64,000 nucleotides of DNA from Luteococcus sp038433155 (GCF_038433155.1 NZ_JBCDMW010000007.1:62001-126000), one strand, 5' to 3'. Numbered from the stretch's first letter, positions 42,076 through 51,196 are shown. Notes: generated from the sequence alone by a model not told the origin. A program made the numbers and translations.

Positions 42076-42345
42076 ATGTGTCGAAACATCCGCCCGTTGA
42101 ACAACTTCGAGCCGCCCGCCACCGACGACGAGGTGCATGCCGCGGCGCTGCAGTATGTCCGCAAGGTGGCCGGCACCACCAAGCCGAGCAAGGCCAACCA
42201 GGAGGTCTTTGACCGCGCCGTCGGCCAGATTGCCCACATCACCCGGCACCTGGTTGACGAGTTGGTGACCACGGCGCCGCCCAAGGATCGGGAGGCCGAG
42301 GCCGCCAAGGCCCGGGCCCGTGCCCAGCAGCGGTACGCGAGCTGA
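42076..42345 (+). CDS. DUF2277 family protein
   Basis: An 89-residue protein with the DUF2277 start 'MCRNIRPLNNFEPPATDDEV' and 'AALQYVRKVAGTTKPSKANQ', ending in 'APPKDREAEAAKARARAQQR'. Small, helical, unknown function. ATG 42076 is chosen because the family begins exactly at MCRNIR. Confidence 0.88.
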   Translation: MCRNIRPLNNFEPPATDDEVHAAALQYVRKVAGTTKPSKANQEVFDRAVGQIAHITRHLVDELVTTAPPKDREAEAAKARARAQQRYAS

Positions 42346-42353
42346 GATCCGGC

Positions 42354-42785
42354 GTGGGACGCGCAGGTAAGAAGAGTCCTGGGGCGGGTCGCGGTCGGCT
42401 GGAGGTGAGCGTCTCCCGGATCGAGGAGCACCACGTCCTGGCGCTTGAGGACGGCCGCTCACCGCTCGCCGTGGTGGCGCGTGAGCTGCACCGGCAACGC
42501 GCCGCCGGTGAGGGCTTCGCGCTGGTGGCCGTCGTCGACGCGCTCCCGGTGGGGCTGTTGGGTATCCGGTTCACCGACGACGGTTGGCTGCTGCACGGTC
42601 TGGCTGTCAGCCCGCAGCAGGGTCACGACGAGATCGCGAACAAGCTGCTGGATGCCGCCGAGGAGCTGGCCCGGCCGCTCGGTTCGCTGACCTGGCGGGT
42701 GGATCCCGACGGCGGGCAAGCGACTCTCGCCCACACGCGGGGTTATACCGTGCGTCGGGACCTGTTGGTCAAGGAACTCGGCTGA
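42354..42785 (+). CDS. GNAT-like acetyltransferase domain protein
   Basis: A 143-residue protein resembling a short GNAT fold: 'VAVVDALPVGLLGIRFTDDG' , 'WLLHGLAVSPQQGHDEIANK' with a degenerate acetyl-CoA loop (QQGHDEIA where Q/RxxGxG/A is expected), and 'HTRGYTVRRDLLVKEL'. The start is GTG 42354 or 42405. It follows the DUF2277 gene by eight bases. Activity is uncertain. Confidence 0.65.
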   Translation: MGRAGKKSPGAGRGRLEVSVSRIEEHHVLALEDGRSPLAVVARELHRQRAAGEGFALVAVVDALPVGLLGIRFTDDGWLLHGLAVSPQQGHDEIANKLLDAAEELARPLGSLTWRVDPDGGQATLAHTRGYTVRRDLLVKELG

Positions 42786-42814
42786 GTTGCCCCACTACGT
42801 GGGAGCATCTGTTC

Positions 42815-43777
42815 ATGCGTGGGTCCCGGTTAGCGGCAATCGTTCTGGCGCTCGGTCTGCTGGCCGGGTGCGGTGGCGGTGAACAGGTCAAGGTCACCGA
42901 GCACCAGCGGGCCGAGGTGGTCACCGGGGACGCCCAGGGAAATGTCACGGCCAAGCTGGTCGATGCCCTGAAGCCGGTCAAGCCCAGCTGCGCTCGCACC
43001 CGCACGGTGAAGAAACTCACCGAGGTGCGCTGTGCCGGATACGACGACGCGTCGATCCATGAGATCACCATCCTCACCGAGGACGAGCAGTTGATCGGGC
43101 TGACCGACGAGCTGTGGAGCCGCACCGACGTGCCCAACTACGACAACGGGAACCTGGACACCTCCCGCTGGGACCATTCCCGACGGCTGGTGGCCACCGC
43201 CTTCAACGACGTCATGGATCTGGGCTTGGACCTGGCGGAACTCTTCCCGGCGCCGCGGGCGGGTGTGTCCCGTGAGCAGCATCCGGGGGAGTGGGACGTG
43301 ATCACCTGGACCCACTCATCGGGCGAGGGTGCCCGGTTCAGCCCCACCTTCCGAGCCACACTGCCCCGGGTGAAGCAGGTGGAGGAGGACCTCAACGCCG
43401 TTGGCCCCGCCGCCGCCTTCCGGGCTGACGCGCTCAAGGAAGCGGCGAGCTCGGCGGGTTGGGAATGCTCACCGTACGAACGCGGCGTGTGCTGGGGCGA
43501 CGGCGGCACGGTGGGGGTCAAGGGCAAGCAGGGGGCCGAACTGAGCTGGGTGGTGGCCGGCAATGTCCCGGCCTGGCCCACCGACGCCACCGCGGACCAG
43601 GCCCTGCGCGCCGCCCTGCCCGACGGCCTGGCGGACCAGATCAAACAGTGGGCCACCGCCCAGAGTTCACCGGCCGCGTTGGGTGTTGTCGACGGGCTGG
43701 TGGTCACCGTCGAGCACTACGGCTCGCAGGTCTCCACCAGCCGCGGCCAGGCCACCCGGCTCAGGGCAGGATTCTGA
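42815..43777 (+). CDS. Secreted lipoprotein, unknown function
   Basis: A 320-residue lipoprotein precursor with signal peptide 'MRGSRLAAIVLALGLLAGCG' (Cys about 19). The mature part has Cys pairs (CARTR..VRCAG; WECSPYERGVCWG) that may form disulfides, and repeats a strand-helix pattern twice. No domain recognised. ATG 42815 follows GGGAG; the longer frame overlaps the previous gene and is rejected. Confidence 0.75.
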   Translation: MRGSRLAAIVLALGLLAGCGGGEQVKVTEHQRAEVVTGDAQGNVTAKLVDALKPVKPSCARTRTVKKLTEVRCAGYDDASIHEITILTEDEQLIGLTDELWSRTDVPNYDNGNLDTSRWDHSRRLVATAFNDVMDLGLDLAELFPAPRAGVSREQHPGEWDVITWTHSSGEGARFSPTFRATLPRVKQVEEDLNAVGPAAAFRADALKEAASSAGWECSPYERGVCWGDGGTVGVKGKQGAELSWVVAGNVPAWPTDATADQALRAALPDGLADQIKQWATAQSSPAALGVVDGLVVTVEHYGSQVSTSRGQATRLRAGF

Positions 43778-44779
43778 TCAGGCCTTCCCGCCCATGGCGT
43801 TGTGACCGGGCCGGGGCAGCAGGCCGACCGGGGAGTGCGGCTGGTACGGCTCCTCCAGATAGGCCAGATCCTCGTCGCTGAGTTCAAGGTCCAGGGCGCG
43901 CACGGCGTCGTCCACCCGGCCGGGCCTGGAGCAGCCGACGATTGGCGCCTCCACGCCGCGGGCCCAGTGCCAGGCCAGCGCCACGTCGGCCATCGGCACA
44001 TCGAGCCGCTTCGCAACCTCGGCCACCCGGGTGACGATCGGCATGTCGGTCTCGCGCTCACGGTCGTACTTGGCCTTCATCGTGGTGTCCGTGGTGGAGC
44101 GGGTGGACTCCGAGTCCCAGGTGGGCCGGGCCAGGTGTCCGGAGGCCAGCGGGCTGTAGGGGGTGAGCGCCATCTGGTACTGACGGCAGACCGGGATCAG
44201 CTCCCGCTCGTCCTCGCGGTGCAGCAGGTTGTAGTGGTTCTGCATGCTGCTGAACCGGGTCCAACCGTTCTGGTCCGCCACCACCTGCAGGTTGTGCAGC
44301 TGGTAGCCGTACATCGCCGAGGCGCCCAGGGCCCTCACCTTCCCCGCGGTGACAAGGCCATGGAGCGCCTCCATGGTCTCCTCCATGGGGGTGTCGTAGT
44401 CGAAGCGGTGGATGATGTAGAGGTCCAGGTAGTCGGTGCCAAGGCGCTCCAGGCTGCCGTCGATCTCGCGCTCGATGGCGCCCTTGCTGAGCTTGCCGTC
44501 GTTGAAGTAGACCTTCGACGCCAGCACGACGTCCTCCCGCTTGACGCCCAGGTTCTTCAGCGACTGCCCGATGAACTGCTCGCTGGTGCCGTGAGCGTAG
44601 GTGTTGGCGGTGTCGATGAAGTTCACGCCCAGCTCCAGCGCCCGGGCCAGCACCTCCTGCGTCGCGGGCTGGTCGATGGTCCACTGGTGGAAGTCCGGGA
44701 AGTGCTCCCCGAAGCTCATCCCGCCGATGCACAGGCGCGGGATGGTGATGTCGGTGTTGCCAAGAGTCGTGTACTGCAT
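43778..44779 (-). CDS. Aldo/keto reductase
   Basis: A 333-residue NADPH-dependent oxidoreductase with a TIM barrel. It has 'GVNFIDTANTYAHGTSEQFI' (Asp and Tyr of the tetrad), Lys in 'VVLASKVYF', His in 'LDLYIIHRFDYDTP', and the NADPH-binding tail 'VEAPIVGCSRPGRVDDAVRA'. It is the YajO/MocA-like AKR group; substrate unknown. ATG 44779 follows GAGGGGAA. Confidence 0.92.
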   Translation of the reverse strand: MQYTTLGNTDITIPRLCIGGMSFGEHFPDFHQWTIDQPATQEVLARALELGVNFIDTANTYAHGTSEQFIGQSLKNLGVKREDVVLASKVYFNDGKLSKGAIEREIDGSLERLGTDYLDLYIIHRFDYDTPMEETMEALHGLVTAGKVRALGASAMYGYQLHNLQVVADQNGWTRFSSMQNHYNLLHREDERELIPVCRQYQMALTPYSPLASGHLARPTWDSESTRSTTDTTMKAKYDRERETDMPIVTRVAEVAKRLDVPMADVALAWHWARGVEAPIVGCSRPGRVDDAVRALDLELSDEDLAYLEEPYQPHSPVGLLPRPGHNAMGGKA

Positions 44780-44876
44780 GGGATTCCCCTCGTCCTGATG
44801 GATGACTGGAGCGGTGGTCTGGACCCAGTCTGGCCGCATGACGTCGCCGCGCCAAGGGCGCCGGCAGGGGCTCTCA

Positions 44877-45458
44877 CTACCTCCCTGCGGTCAGTTGTCG
44901 CTTCGCGACGGCCACGTCGATCTCGAAGTAGATGGAGGCGACCGCTGGGTCGACGAGACCGTCCTGCCGGTCATCGTGGATCTGGACGGCACCCAACGCT
45001 CGCCAGAAGGGGACAGCCGACCGTGGCGTCACCGCCGGCGTGTGCAGGGTCAGGACGCCGTAGCCGAGGTGATCCGCCCCGTTCACCAGCCGGGCGCACA
45101 CCTGCCGCGCCAACCCGTTCTGCCGGAACCGCGGGAGAACGGCCACGCGCACCAGTTCCCCCACATCCTCCCGCAGTCCGTACCTGCGCTGCACCGGCTC
45201 CGGGCCACGGCGTCGAAAGGGCCGGACCCCGCCGCAACCGATGATCCCTTCCCCGGCCTCGGCGACGAGCAGCGCCGCGCGGGGGTCACGCAGGTAACAG
45301 TCCTCCGCCCGATCAAGGTCGGCATGCCAGATGGGGTTGTAGTCCAGGCCGTGATCCTCCCGGACGCTGGTCAGGACCAGTCCGCGTACCGCGGAGAGGT
45401 CCTGCGGCCGGGCGTCGCGGACCGATACTCCTGGGAGGTTCTTGGTGGGCTCAGGCAA
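44877..45458 (-). CDS. GNAT acetyltransferase at the end of the B12-regulated transporter operon
   Basis: A 193-residue acetyltransferase with 'VRVAVLPRFRQNGLARQVCA' as the acetyl-CoA loop and an argA-like 'RRYGLREDVGELVRVAVLP'. Strand 'LHTPAVTPRSAVPFWRALGA' follows. It starts at TTG 45458 after GGAAGA; an ATG at 45480 is out of frame. It lies 34 bp behind the last ATPase gene, same strand, so it may modify the imported ligand or a carrier. This is inference. Confidence 0.75.
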   Translation of the reverse strand: MPEPTKNLPGVSVRDARPQDLSAVRGLVLTSVREDHGLDYNPIWHADLDRAEDCYLRDPRAALLVAEAGEGIIGCGGVRPFRRRGPEPVQRRYGLREDVGELVRVAVLPRFRQNGLARQVCARLVNGADHLGYGVLTLHTPAVTPRSAVPFWRALGAVQIHDDRQDGLVDPAVASIYFEIDVAVAKRQLTAGR

Positions 45459-45492
45459 GGTCTTCCAATCTTTCTTCCATGCTTGACGTGGG

Positions 45493-46275
45493 TCAACTGA
45501 ACAGGCTGACCAATTCCCGGGTGTACGGATCTCGCTGCTCCGCGCAGAGGTCCTGCGCGGGGAACTCGTCGATGAACTGGCCGTGGCGCATCACGACGAT
45601 CTGGTCGGCGACGAATCGTGCCGCCGCCAAGTCATGGGTGATGAACAGCATCGAGACCTGCAGATCCTCCTGCAGGTCCTTGAGAAGGTTCAGGATCCGG
45701 GCCTGGAGGGAGACGTCCAGACTGGCGGTGGGTTCGTCCAGCACGATCAGCTCCGGCTCGATGCTCAGGGCCCGGGCAATCGCGGCCCGCTGCAGCTGGC
45801 CGCCGGAAACCCGGCCGGGCATCCGGTCCAGCAGGGTGGTGGGCAGTTCCACCCGCTCGAACAGCTGTTCCGCCAACTGGCGACGACCGCCGGCCTCGGC
45901 GACGCGCCGGCGCAGCACCTCCGGCTGGCAGTCTAGCGGTTCCAGCACTGAGGTGAGCAGTGGCAGCCGGGCGTTGAAGGAGTCGGTGGCGCTCTGGAAG
46001 ACCGCCTGGATCCGTGCCCGCCTGTGACGGTAGGGCCTCCCCTTGAGGGCGGTCAGTTCGTCGTCGCCCAGCCAGACTCGGCCGGAGTCCATGGGCTCGA
46101 CGCCCAGCAGGCAGCGGGCCAGGGTGCTCTTGCCGGAGCCGCTCTGGCCCACCAGCGCCAGACACTGCCCTCGTTCGATGGCCAGGTCGACGCCACTGAC
46201 GGCGCGCAGCCCGCCCAGATAGGTCTTGGTGATGCCCTGGGCCAGCAGGGCCGGTGTGGTCGATGACATGCTCAC
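45493..46275 (-). CDS. ABC uptake ATP-binding protein (NikE/DppF/CntF type)
   Basis: A 260-residue ATPase with Walker A 'GQSGSGKSTL', signature 'VSGGQLQRAAIARAL', Walker B 'LIVLDEPTASLDV' and H-loop 'ITHDLA'. In the nickel/peptide/opine (PepT) group two different ATPases pair; this is the second. The start overlaps the first ATPase gene. Confidence 0.92.
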   Translation of the reverse strand: MSMSSTTPALLAQGITKTYLGGLRAVSGVDLAIERGQCLALVGQSGSGKSTLARCLLGVEPMDSGRVWLGDDELTALKGRPYRHRRARIQAVFQSATDSFNARLPLLTSVLEPLDCQPEVLRRRVAEAGGRRQLAEQLFERVELPTTLLDRMPGRVSGGQLQRAAIARALSIEPELIVLDEPTASLDVSLQARILNLLKDLQEDLQVSMLFITHDLAAARFVADQIVVMRHGQFIDEFPAQDLCAEQRDPYTRELVSLFS

Positions 46276-47081
46276 GCTCCCTGCTGGGTGACTGGCAGCC
46301 GGTCGAGGTCCCGATCGATCGGTGGCAGCGCCGCGAGCAGGCCGCGGGTGTAGGGATGACTGGGCCGGGCCGTGATCTCGGCAACGGTGCCCTGTTCCAC
46401 GATTTCGCCGTGGCGCAGCACCGCCATCCGGTCGGCATGGGTCCGGACGCAGCGCAGGTCATGGGTGATGAACAGCACCGCGCAGCCCGTGCTGGCCCGG
46501 AGCTGGTCGATCCTGGCCAGCACATCTGCCTGGGTAACGGCGTCGAGGGCCGTGGTGGGTTCGTCGGCGATCAACAGCCGCGGTCGCGCCATGACGGCCG
46601 TCGCCAGCACCACCCGCTGCAGCTGGCCACCGCTGAGCTGGAAGGGGTATCGGTTGGCCGTGGCCTCCGGGTCCAAGCCCACCTCCTCCAGCGCGGTCAG
46701 GATGGTGCTGTGGTACGCCGAACTGTTCGTCGTCCCGTGTGCCCCCAGGGCCTCCGTCATGTGGGCACCGATCCGGTGGTAGGGGGAGAAGGCACCGGCA
46801 TAGTTCTGGAAGACGTAGCAGATCTCCGTGCCCCGGATCCGGCGCATCTGCCGTCGTCCCTGGGTCAGCAGGTCGTGCTGACCCAGCCGGAGCGTTCGGG
46901 CCGTGCGCGTCAGGCCAACCGGCAGCAGGTCTCCGATGGCGTGGGCGGTCACGCTCTTGCCGGAGCCGCTCTCGCCCCCCAGTGCGAACCATTCGCCGGG
47001 CTGCACCTCGACGTCGATTCCGTGCACCAGCTCCAACCCGTGGGGTGCCGTGACCCTCAGGTCCTCGATCTGCAGGGTCAT
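46272..47081 (-). CDS. ABC uptake ATP-binding protein (NikD/DppD/CntD type)
   Basis: A 269-residue ATPase with Walker A 'GESGSGKSVT', signature 'LSGGQLQRVVLATAV', Walker B 'LLIADEPTTALDA', and 'FITHDLRCV'. The C-terminus is short and lacks the Cys cluster found in many DppD/OppD proteins, as in NikD/CntD. It overlaps the permease gene by four bases. Confidence 0.92.
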   Translation of the reverse strand: MTLQIEDLRVTAPHGLELVHGIDVEVQPGEWFALGGESGSGKSVTAHAIGDLLPVGLTRTARTLRLGQHDLLTQGRRQMRRIRGTEICYVFQNYAGAFSPYHRIGAHMTEALGAHGTTNSSAYHSTILTALEEVGLDPEATANRYPFQLSGGQLQRVVLATAVMARPRLLIADEPTTALDAVTQADVLARIDQLRASTGCAVLFITHDLRCVRTHADRMAVLRHGEIVEQGTVAEITARPSHPYTRGLLAALPPIDRDLDRLPVTQQGA

Positions 47082-47914
47082 CTGGCGGCTCCCGTCGTGA
47101 TCCGGGTGGGGTCGGTGGAGTACTGCTTGGCCAGCGCGTCGCCGGCCAGGCTGGTCAGCAGGACCACGACGAAGATCGCCAGCCCCGGGGCGAACATCAA
47201 CAACGAGGTCCGGCCGAAGTAGGCGCGCCCCTCATTCAGCATGGCGCCCCATTCCGGGGAGGGTTGGGGCACACCCAGCCCCAGGAAGGACAAGGAGGCC
47301 ACCAGCAACACGATCTTGCCGATGTCGAGCGTCGCCAGGCTGAGCACGGGCCCGATCACGTGGGGGACCAGGTGCCGGCGGATGATCCGTGCGGTCCGTG
47401 CGCCACTGATCCTGGCCGACATGAAGTAGTCCCGGGTCTTCTCCTCCACGACGATGCTGCGCACCAGCCGGGTGTAGCCGATCCACTTGACCACCACGAT
47501 CGCGAGGACCAGGTTGAACACGCCCGGGCCCAGCAGGCCGGTCAGCACGATGGCCACCACGTACTCAGGCAGCGCCATGAAGGCGTCGCAGAGCCGCATC
47601 AGGGCCCAGTCGAGTCCGCCGCCCAGGTAGCCCGAGTAGAGACCGAGCGGTACGCCGATCCCGGCCGAGAGCGCCAGCGCCAGCATGGAGATCCCGACCG
47701 TGGTGCGGCCACCGGTGAGGATTCGGGACCAGATGTCGCGGCCGAGTTGGTCGGTTCCGGCAAGGTGCTGCCAACTGCTTGGCAGCAAGGCCTGCGTGAG
47801 ATCCACCTGCAGCGGATCGTGCGGGGCCAGCCACGGGCCAGCCAGCCCGAGCAACAGGAGCAGCACGGTGGCGGTGGCCAGGGTCACGGTATTGCGGTTG
47901 ACGGTGCGATTCAT
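47078..47914 (-). CDS. ABC uptake permease (NikC/DppC type)
   Basis: A 278-residue permease with about six helices, N-terminal 'LTQALLPSSWQHLAGTDQLG' and 'RDIWSRILTGGRTTVGISML' typical of NikC/DppC, and an EAA-like loop 'ISGARTARIIRRHLVPHVIG'. It pairs with the NikB-type permease encoded upstream; the genes overlap (ATGA). Confidence 0.92.
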   Translation of the reverse strand: MNRTVNRNTVTLATATVLLLLLGLAGPWLAPHDPLQVDLTQALLPSSWQHLAGTDQLGRDIWSRILTGGRTTVGISMLALALSAGIGVPLGLYSGYLGGGLDWALMRLCDAFMALPEYVVAIVLTGLLGPGVFNLVLAIVVVKWIGYTRLVRSIVVEEKTRDYFMSARISGARTARIIRRHLVPHVIGPVLSLATLDIGKIVLLVASLSFLGLGVPQPSPEWGAMLNEGRAYFGRTSLLMFAPGLAIFVVVLLTSLAGDALAKQYSTDPTRITTGAAR

Positions 47915-48858
47915 CGTGTCCCTTTCAGCCGGACTTCCGGGCTGATCCAGCGGTAGCTCAGGTCAACCAGCAGGTTGATCCCGATGATGGCGATCCCGAT
48001 CACCAGGATGAAGCCCTGGATCACCGCATAGTCGCGACGGGTGACCGCCTCGACGGCCAGCTTGCCCACCCCGGGCAGCCCGAAGACGGCCTCCACCACC
48101 ACGGAACCCGAGAGCAGACTGCCCAGGCTGACGCCCATCATCGTGACGACGGGAATCAGGCTGGCCCGCAGCACGTGCGCTCGACGCAACACCCGCTCGG
48201 GAACTCCCCGGGCGCGGGCCGAACGGACGAAATCCCGATGCTGGGTCTCCTGGAAGGAGTTGCGGAAGAGCTTGATGAAGGGCGGGGCGATCGCCACGGC
48301 CAGGGCCGCGCAGGGCAGCACCAGCCCGGCTCCACCGCGCCAGCCCGAGGCCGGCAACAACCGCAGGTCCACCGCAAACCACTGGATCAGCAGCAGTCCC
48401 AGCCAGAAGGTGGGCATGGAGGCCCCCAGGTAGCACCCCGCGGACACCAGCCGATCGATCCATGTGTCGGGATGGGTGGCGGCCAGGGTTCCAAGGGTAA
48501 CCACCAGGACCAGGGTCACGGTGATGGAGGACAGTGCCAGCAGGGCGGTTGCGGGCAGGGCCTCGCCCAACTCGTGCGCCACCGTCTGACCGGTCATCAC
48601 CGACATCCCGAGGTCCCCGCGCAGCAGTCCCGACAGATAACGCCAGTACCGCACCAGCAGCGGATCGTCCAGCCCCAGCTGGGCGCGATAGGCAGCAATC
48701 TCGGCCTGGCTGTGGGCGATGGTGTCCACCCTCAGCACCGACAGTGCGGCGTCACCGGGTGCCAGGGCCACCACCAGGAAACTCACCACGGTGAGGAACC
48801 AGATGCTGAATCCGATCCCGGCCGTGTGCCGCAGCAGCCGGACCAGGGGGTCAGCCAC
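47911..48858 (-). CDS. ABC uptake permease (NikB/DppB type)
   Basis: A 315-residue permease, about six helices, with the NikB/DppB N-terminal 'IGFSIWFLTVVSFLVVALAP', 'LRGDLGMSVMTGQTVAHEL', and EAA loop 'ARGVPERVLRRAHVLRASLI'. The start overlaps the binding-protein gene by eight bases. Confidence 0.92.
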   Translation of the reverse strand: MADPLVRLLRHTAGIGFSIWFLTVVSFLVVALAPGDAALSVLRVDTIAHSQAEIAAYRAQLGLDDPLLVRYWRYLSGLLRGDLGMSVMTGQTVAHELGEALPATALLALSSITVTLVLVVTLGTLAATHPDTWIDRLVSAGCYLGASMPTFWLGLLLIQWFAVDLRLLPASGWRGGAGLVLPCAALAVAIAPPFIKLFRNSFQETQHRDFVRSARARGVPERVLRRAHVLRASLIPVVTMMGVSLGSLLSGSVVVEAVFGLPGVGKLAVEAVTRRDYAVIQGFILVIGIAIIGINLLVDLSYRWISPEVRLKGTR

Positions 48859-50371
48859 GGTCGAGGTCCTTGGTGATCATCGGGTACTCGAACTCATTGC
48901 TGGGGGTCTGCCAGCCCGTGACGCCCTTGGCGAAGGCGGCGGTCTCCATCGGTGCCACCAGGTAGCTGTTGAGCTGGCGGTCGCGGACCGTGACCCCCAG
49001 CTGTCTGGCCACGCTGGCCCGTTGGGTGGCATCCGGCGCACTGTTGAACCGATCGATCAGCTTGTTCAGGGCGGGGTCGTCCAGCTGCCCGTGGTTCTGT
49101 GCGCCGCCGGGGGTGAGTGAACCGTGGATGAAATAGGACCCGTCGCCGCGGGTCACGGTATTGGCCGAATAGGTGGCAACATCCCATTCCTTGCTGGTCA
49201 GGTGCTCGTCGATGTTGTCAGCGGTGACGATCTTGAAGGTGATCCCGACCTGGCTGGCGGAGTTCTCCATCACCTGGGCGATCTGGGGCAGCTCGGGCCG
49301 CGCCACATAGGTGACGATGTTCATGGTGAGGGGCTTGCCCTTGCTGGTCACCTTTCCGTTGCTGACCTCCAGCCCGGCCCGTTGGAAGTACCTGAGGGCC
49401 GCCTCCTTGCCGGACGGCCGGGTCACCTGCCCGGGAGAAACGGCGGTCTTGCCGGCGAAGGGATTGTCGGTGGCCTCGCCGTAGCCGCTCATCACGGTCT
49501 TGGCGATGGCCCGCCGGTCCAGCAGTGCGTCGATTCCCTGACGGAAGTCCTGCTTCCCCCAGAGTTCGGCCTGGGGGCCCTTGAAGTTGAACAGCAGGTG
49601 GTAGACCCGGGTTCCCGTCCGGGTCTCGACGGTGTACCGGTCGTCCTTCTTCAGTCCGTCAAGGGTCTCGGTGGAGGGCCGGTAGATCACGTCGGCCTCG
49701 CCGGACTGCAGCGCCAGTAGCCGGGCATTCGCGTCCTGGTTCGCGGTCATCGTGGCCCGCTCCAGCCTGGCCCTGCCATCCCAGTAGCCGTCGAAGCGGC
49801 TCAGTTCGGCCGCCCCGGTGGTCGTGAAGCTGTCGAACTTGAAGGGGCCGGTTCCGATGGGCTTCTCGATGCCGGCTTCGGGGTCGATGATGGCGGTGTT
49901 GAAATGGACGAACTCGCTCATCAGGCCCGCATAGGGCTTGGTGGTGGTGATCGTCAGGGTCTGACCGTCGGCCTTCATCGACGCGATGGGCAGCAGCGCC
50001 TTGACTCCGGGGTTCTTGCTGATGGCCCGCTCGATGTTCTGCTGCACCACCTGCGCGGTCAACGCCTTGCCGTTGTGGAAGGTGACCCCGTCGCGGATGG
50101 TGAGCTGCCAGGTATTGCCCTTCTGGGTCCACGCCGTGGCCAGACCGGGACTCAGGGTACCGGTCTTGATGTCCAGCTTGACCAGCGTCTCGACGGTGCC
50201 GGAATTGAGGATGAAGGCCGTCTGCACCATGTGCGGGTCGGTGGTGTTGGCCGGGTAGACGGTCACCAGGCGCAGCGTGTGCGCGGCTCCCGTCGATGCT
50301 GAGTCATCCTGGATGCCGCATCCAGTCAGGGCAACGGCGGCTGTCGCGAGGGCGACGAGGGTCTTCTTCAT
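48851..50371 (-). CDS. Substrate-binding lipoprotein, SBP_bac_5 (NikA/OppA type)
   Basis: A 506-residue binding protein with lipobox 'ALTGC' (Cys about 18) and SBP_bac_5 features: 'LSPGLATAWTQKGNTWQLTI', 'RDGVTFHNGKALTAQVV', 'PIGTGPFKFDSFTTTGAAEL', 'FNFKGPQAELWGKQDFRQGI'. ATG 50371 follows GGAGAG. Members of this group bind nickel, metallophores, opines, glutathione or peptides. Since a cobalamin riboswitch precedes it, a cobalt chelate or a corrinoid-related ligand is the best guess. The first gene of a five-gene importer plus GNAT. Confidence 0.92.
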   Translation of the reverse strand: MKKTLVALATAAVALTGCGIQDDSASTGAAHTLRLVTVYPANTTDPHMVQTAFILNSGTVETLVKLDIKTGTLSPGLATAWTQKGNTWQLTIRDGVTFHNGKALTAQVVQQNIERAISKNPGVKALLPIASMKADGQTLTITTTKPYAGLMSEFVHFNTAIIDPEAGIEKPIGTGPFKFDSFTTTGAAELSRFDGYWDGRARLERATMTANQDANARLLALQSGEADVIYRPSTETLDGLKKDDRYTVETRTGTRVYHLLFNFKGPQAELWGKQDFRQGIDALLDRRAIAKTVMSGYGEATDNPFAGKTAVSPGQVTRPSGKEAALRYFQRAGLEVSNGKVTSKGKPLTMNIVTYVARPELPQIAQVMENSASQVGITFKIVTADNIDEHLTSKEWDVATYSANTVTRGDGSYFIHGSLTPGGAQNHGQLDDPALNKLIDRFNSAPDATQRASVARQLGVTVRDRQLNSYLVAPMETAAFAKGVTGWQTPSNEFEYPMITKDLDRG

Positions 50372-50513
50372 GGTGGTTTCTCTCCAGTGTCGTGGATGCC
50401 GGGGCACCCGGAAGAGAATCCAGGCAGCAGAACTCGGCCACAGGGCTGACCGATGACCGGCCAACAGTGGCTCGCAGCGGGCACGGGTGTGCGCCCATTC
50501 TCGTTCCCTCCAT

Positions 50514-50692
50514 CTGCGTGGATTCCTGAACGAACACGCAGGCAGTTCTCCTGGCTCCAGTTCATTGGCCGCACTCGCCTTCCCAGCCCCGAAGGGCCAG
50601 TGGCATCGTGAGTGCGGCCTCCCTGTCACAGTGGCGAGACCGCGCCGGAATCACACCGGCTTCTCTGTTGGGCCCTGACGGGCACCTACGTG
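50514..50692 (-). ncRNA. Cobalamin riboswitch
   Basis: On the minus strand the leader shows the conserved blocks in order: AAGCCGGTG (50662-50654) with partner CCGGCGC, GCCACTGTGAC (50635-50625), and the B12 box GCCAGGAGAACTGCC (50555-50541). It is closed by the CTGCGTG / CACGCAG stem (50514-50541). It lies 142 bp upstream of the binding-protein ATG. Cobalamin binding normally shuts such genes off. Confidence 0.93.
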
Positions 50693-50780
50693 TACGTGGC
50701 GCAGCGTAGCAACGGGGAGAGCCAACTCGGCGTCGGTCATGGAAGCAGATGTGGTGACGCCGCCCTTGAACTGATCGTAC

Positions 50781-50809
50781 CTACTGTCTATAGTGAATAT
50801 AGACAGTAG
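50781..50809. promoter_or_regulatory. GntR operator, 12-bp perfect dyad
   Basis: CTACTGTCTATA-gtgaa-TATAGACAGTAG directly upstream of the GntR gene ATG (10 bp). YtrA-type GntR proteins bind such dyads over their promoter; the TATAGA in the right arm could also serve as a -10 element. Confidence 0.85.
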
Positions 50810-50818
50810 GGGGGATCC

Positions 50819-51196
50819 ATGGACATTGTGCTCTCGAACACCAGCGGCGTGCCGATCTATGAGCAGATCAAGGCCCAGATCAAGGCCGCGATCCTGCGCG
50901 GGGAACTCGCGGAAGGCGACGCCCTGCCCAGCATCCGTGGGCTGGCGCGCGACCTGCAGGTCAGTGTGATCACGACCACCCGCGCGTTCAGCGATCTGGC
51001 CGCCGAGGGTTTCGTCACCAATGTCCCGGGAAAGGGCAGTTTCGTCCTGCCCCGCGACTCCGAACTGGTCCGCGAGCAGGTGCTGCGTGACGTCGAGGCC
51101 CACCTCGGCAAGGCCATCGCGGCGGCACGGCTCGCGTCCCTGACCCCCACCGAGCTCCATCAGGTGCTCGACGCCCTTCTCACGGAGGAATCATGA
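50819..51196 (+). CDS. GntR family regulator, YtrA subfamily
   Basis: A 125-residue repressor. The winged HTH 'SIRGLARDLQVSVITTTRAF' is followed by a short dimerisation tail with no ligand domain, as in YtrA. It has GGGGGG before the ATG. It overlaps the ABC ATPase gene (ATGA) and has a perfect operator at its start, so it represses its own ABC operon. Confidence 0.93.
   Translation: MDIVLSNTSGVPIYEQIKAQIKAAILRGELAEGDALPSIRGLARDLQVSVITTTRAFSDLAAEGFVTNVPGKGSFVLPRDSELVREQVLRDVEAHLGKAIAAARLASLTPTELHQVLDALLTEES

Noticed and set aside
43802..45244. 480-residue plus-strand frame opposite the aldo/keto reductase
   Set aside because: Antisense shadow; it has no ribosome site and no known fold.
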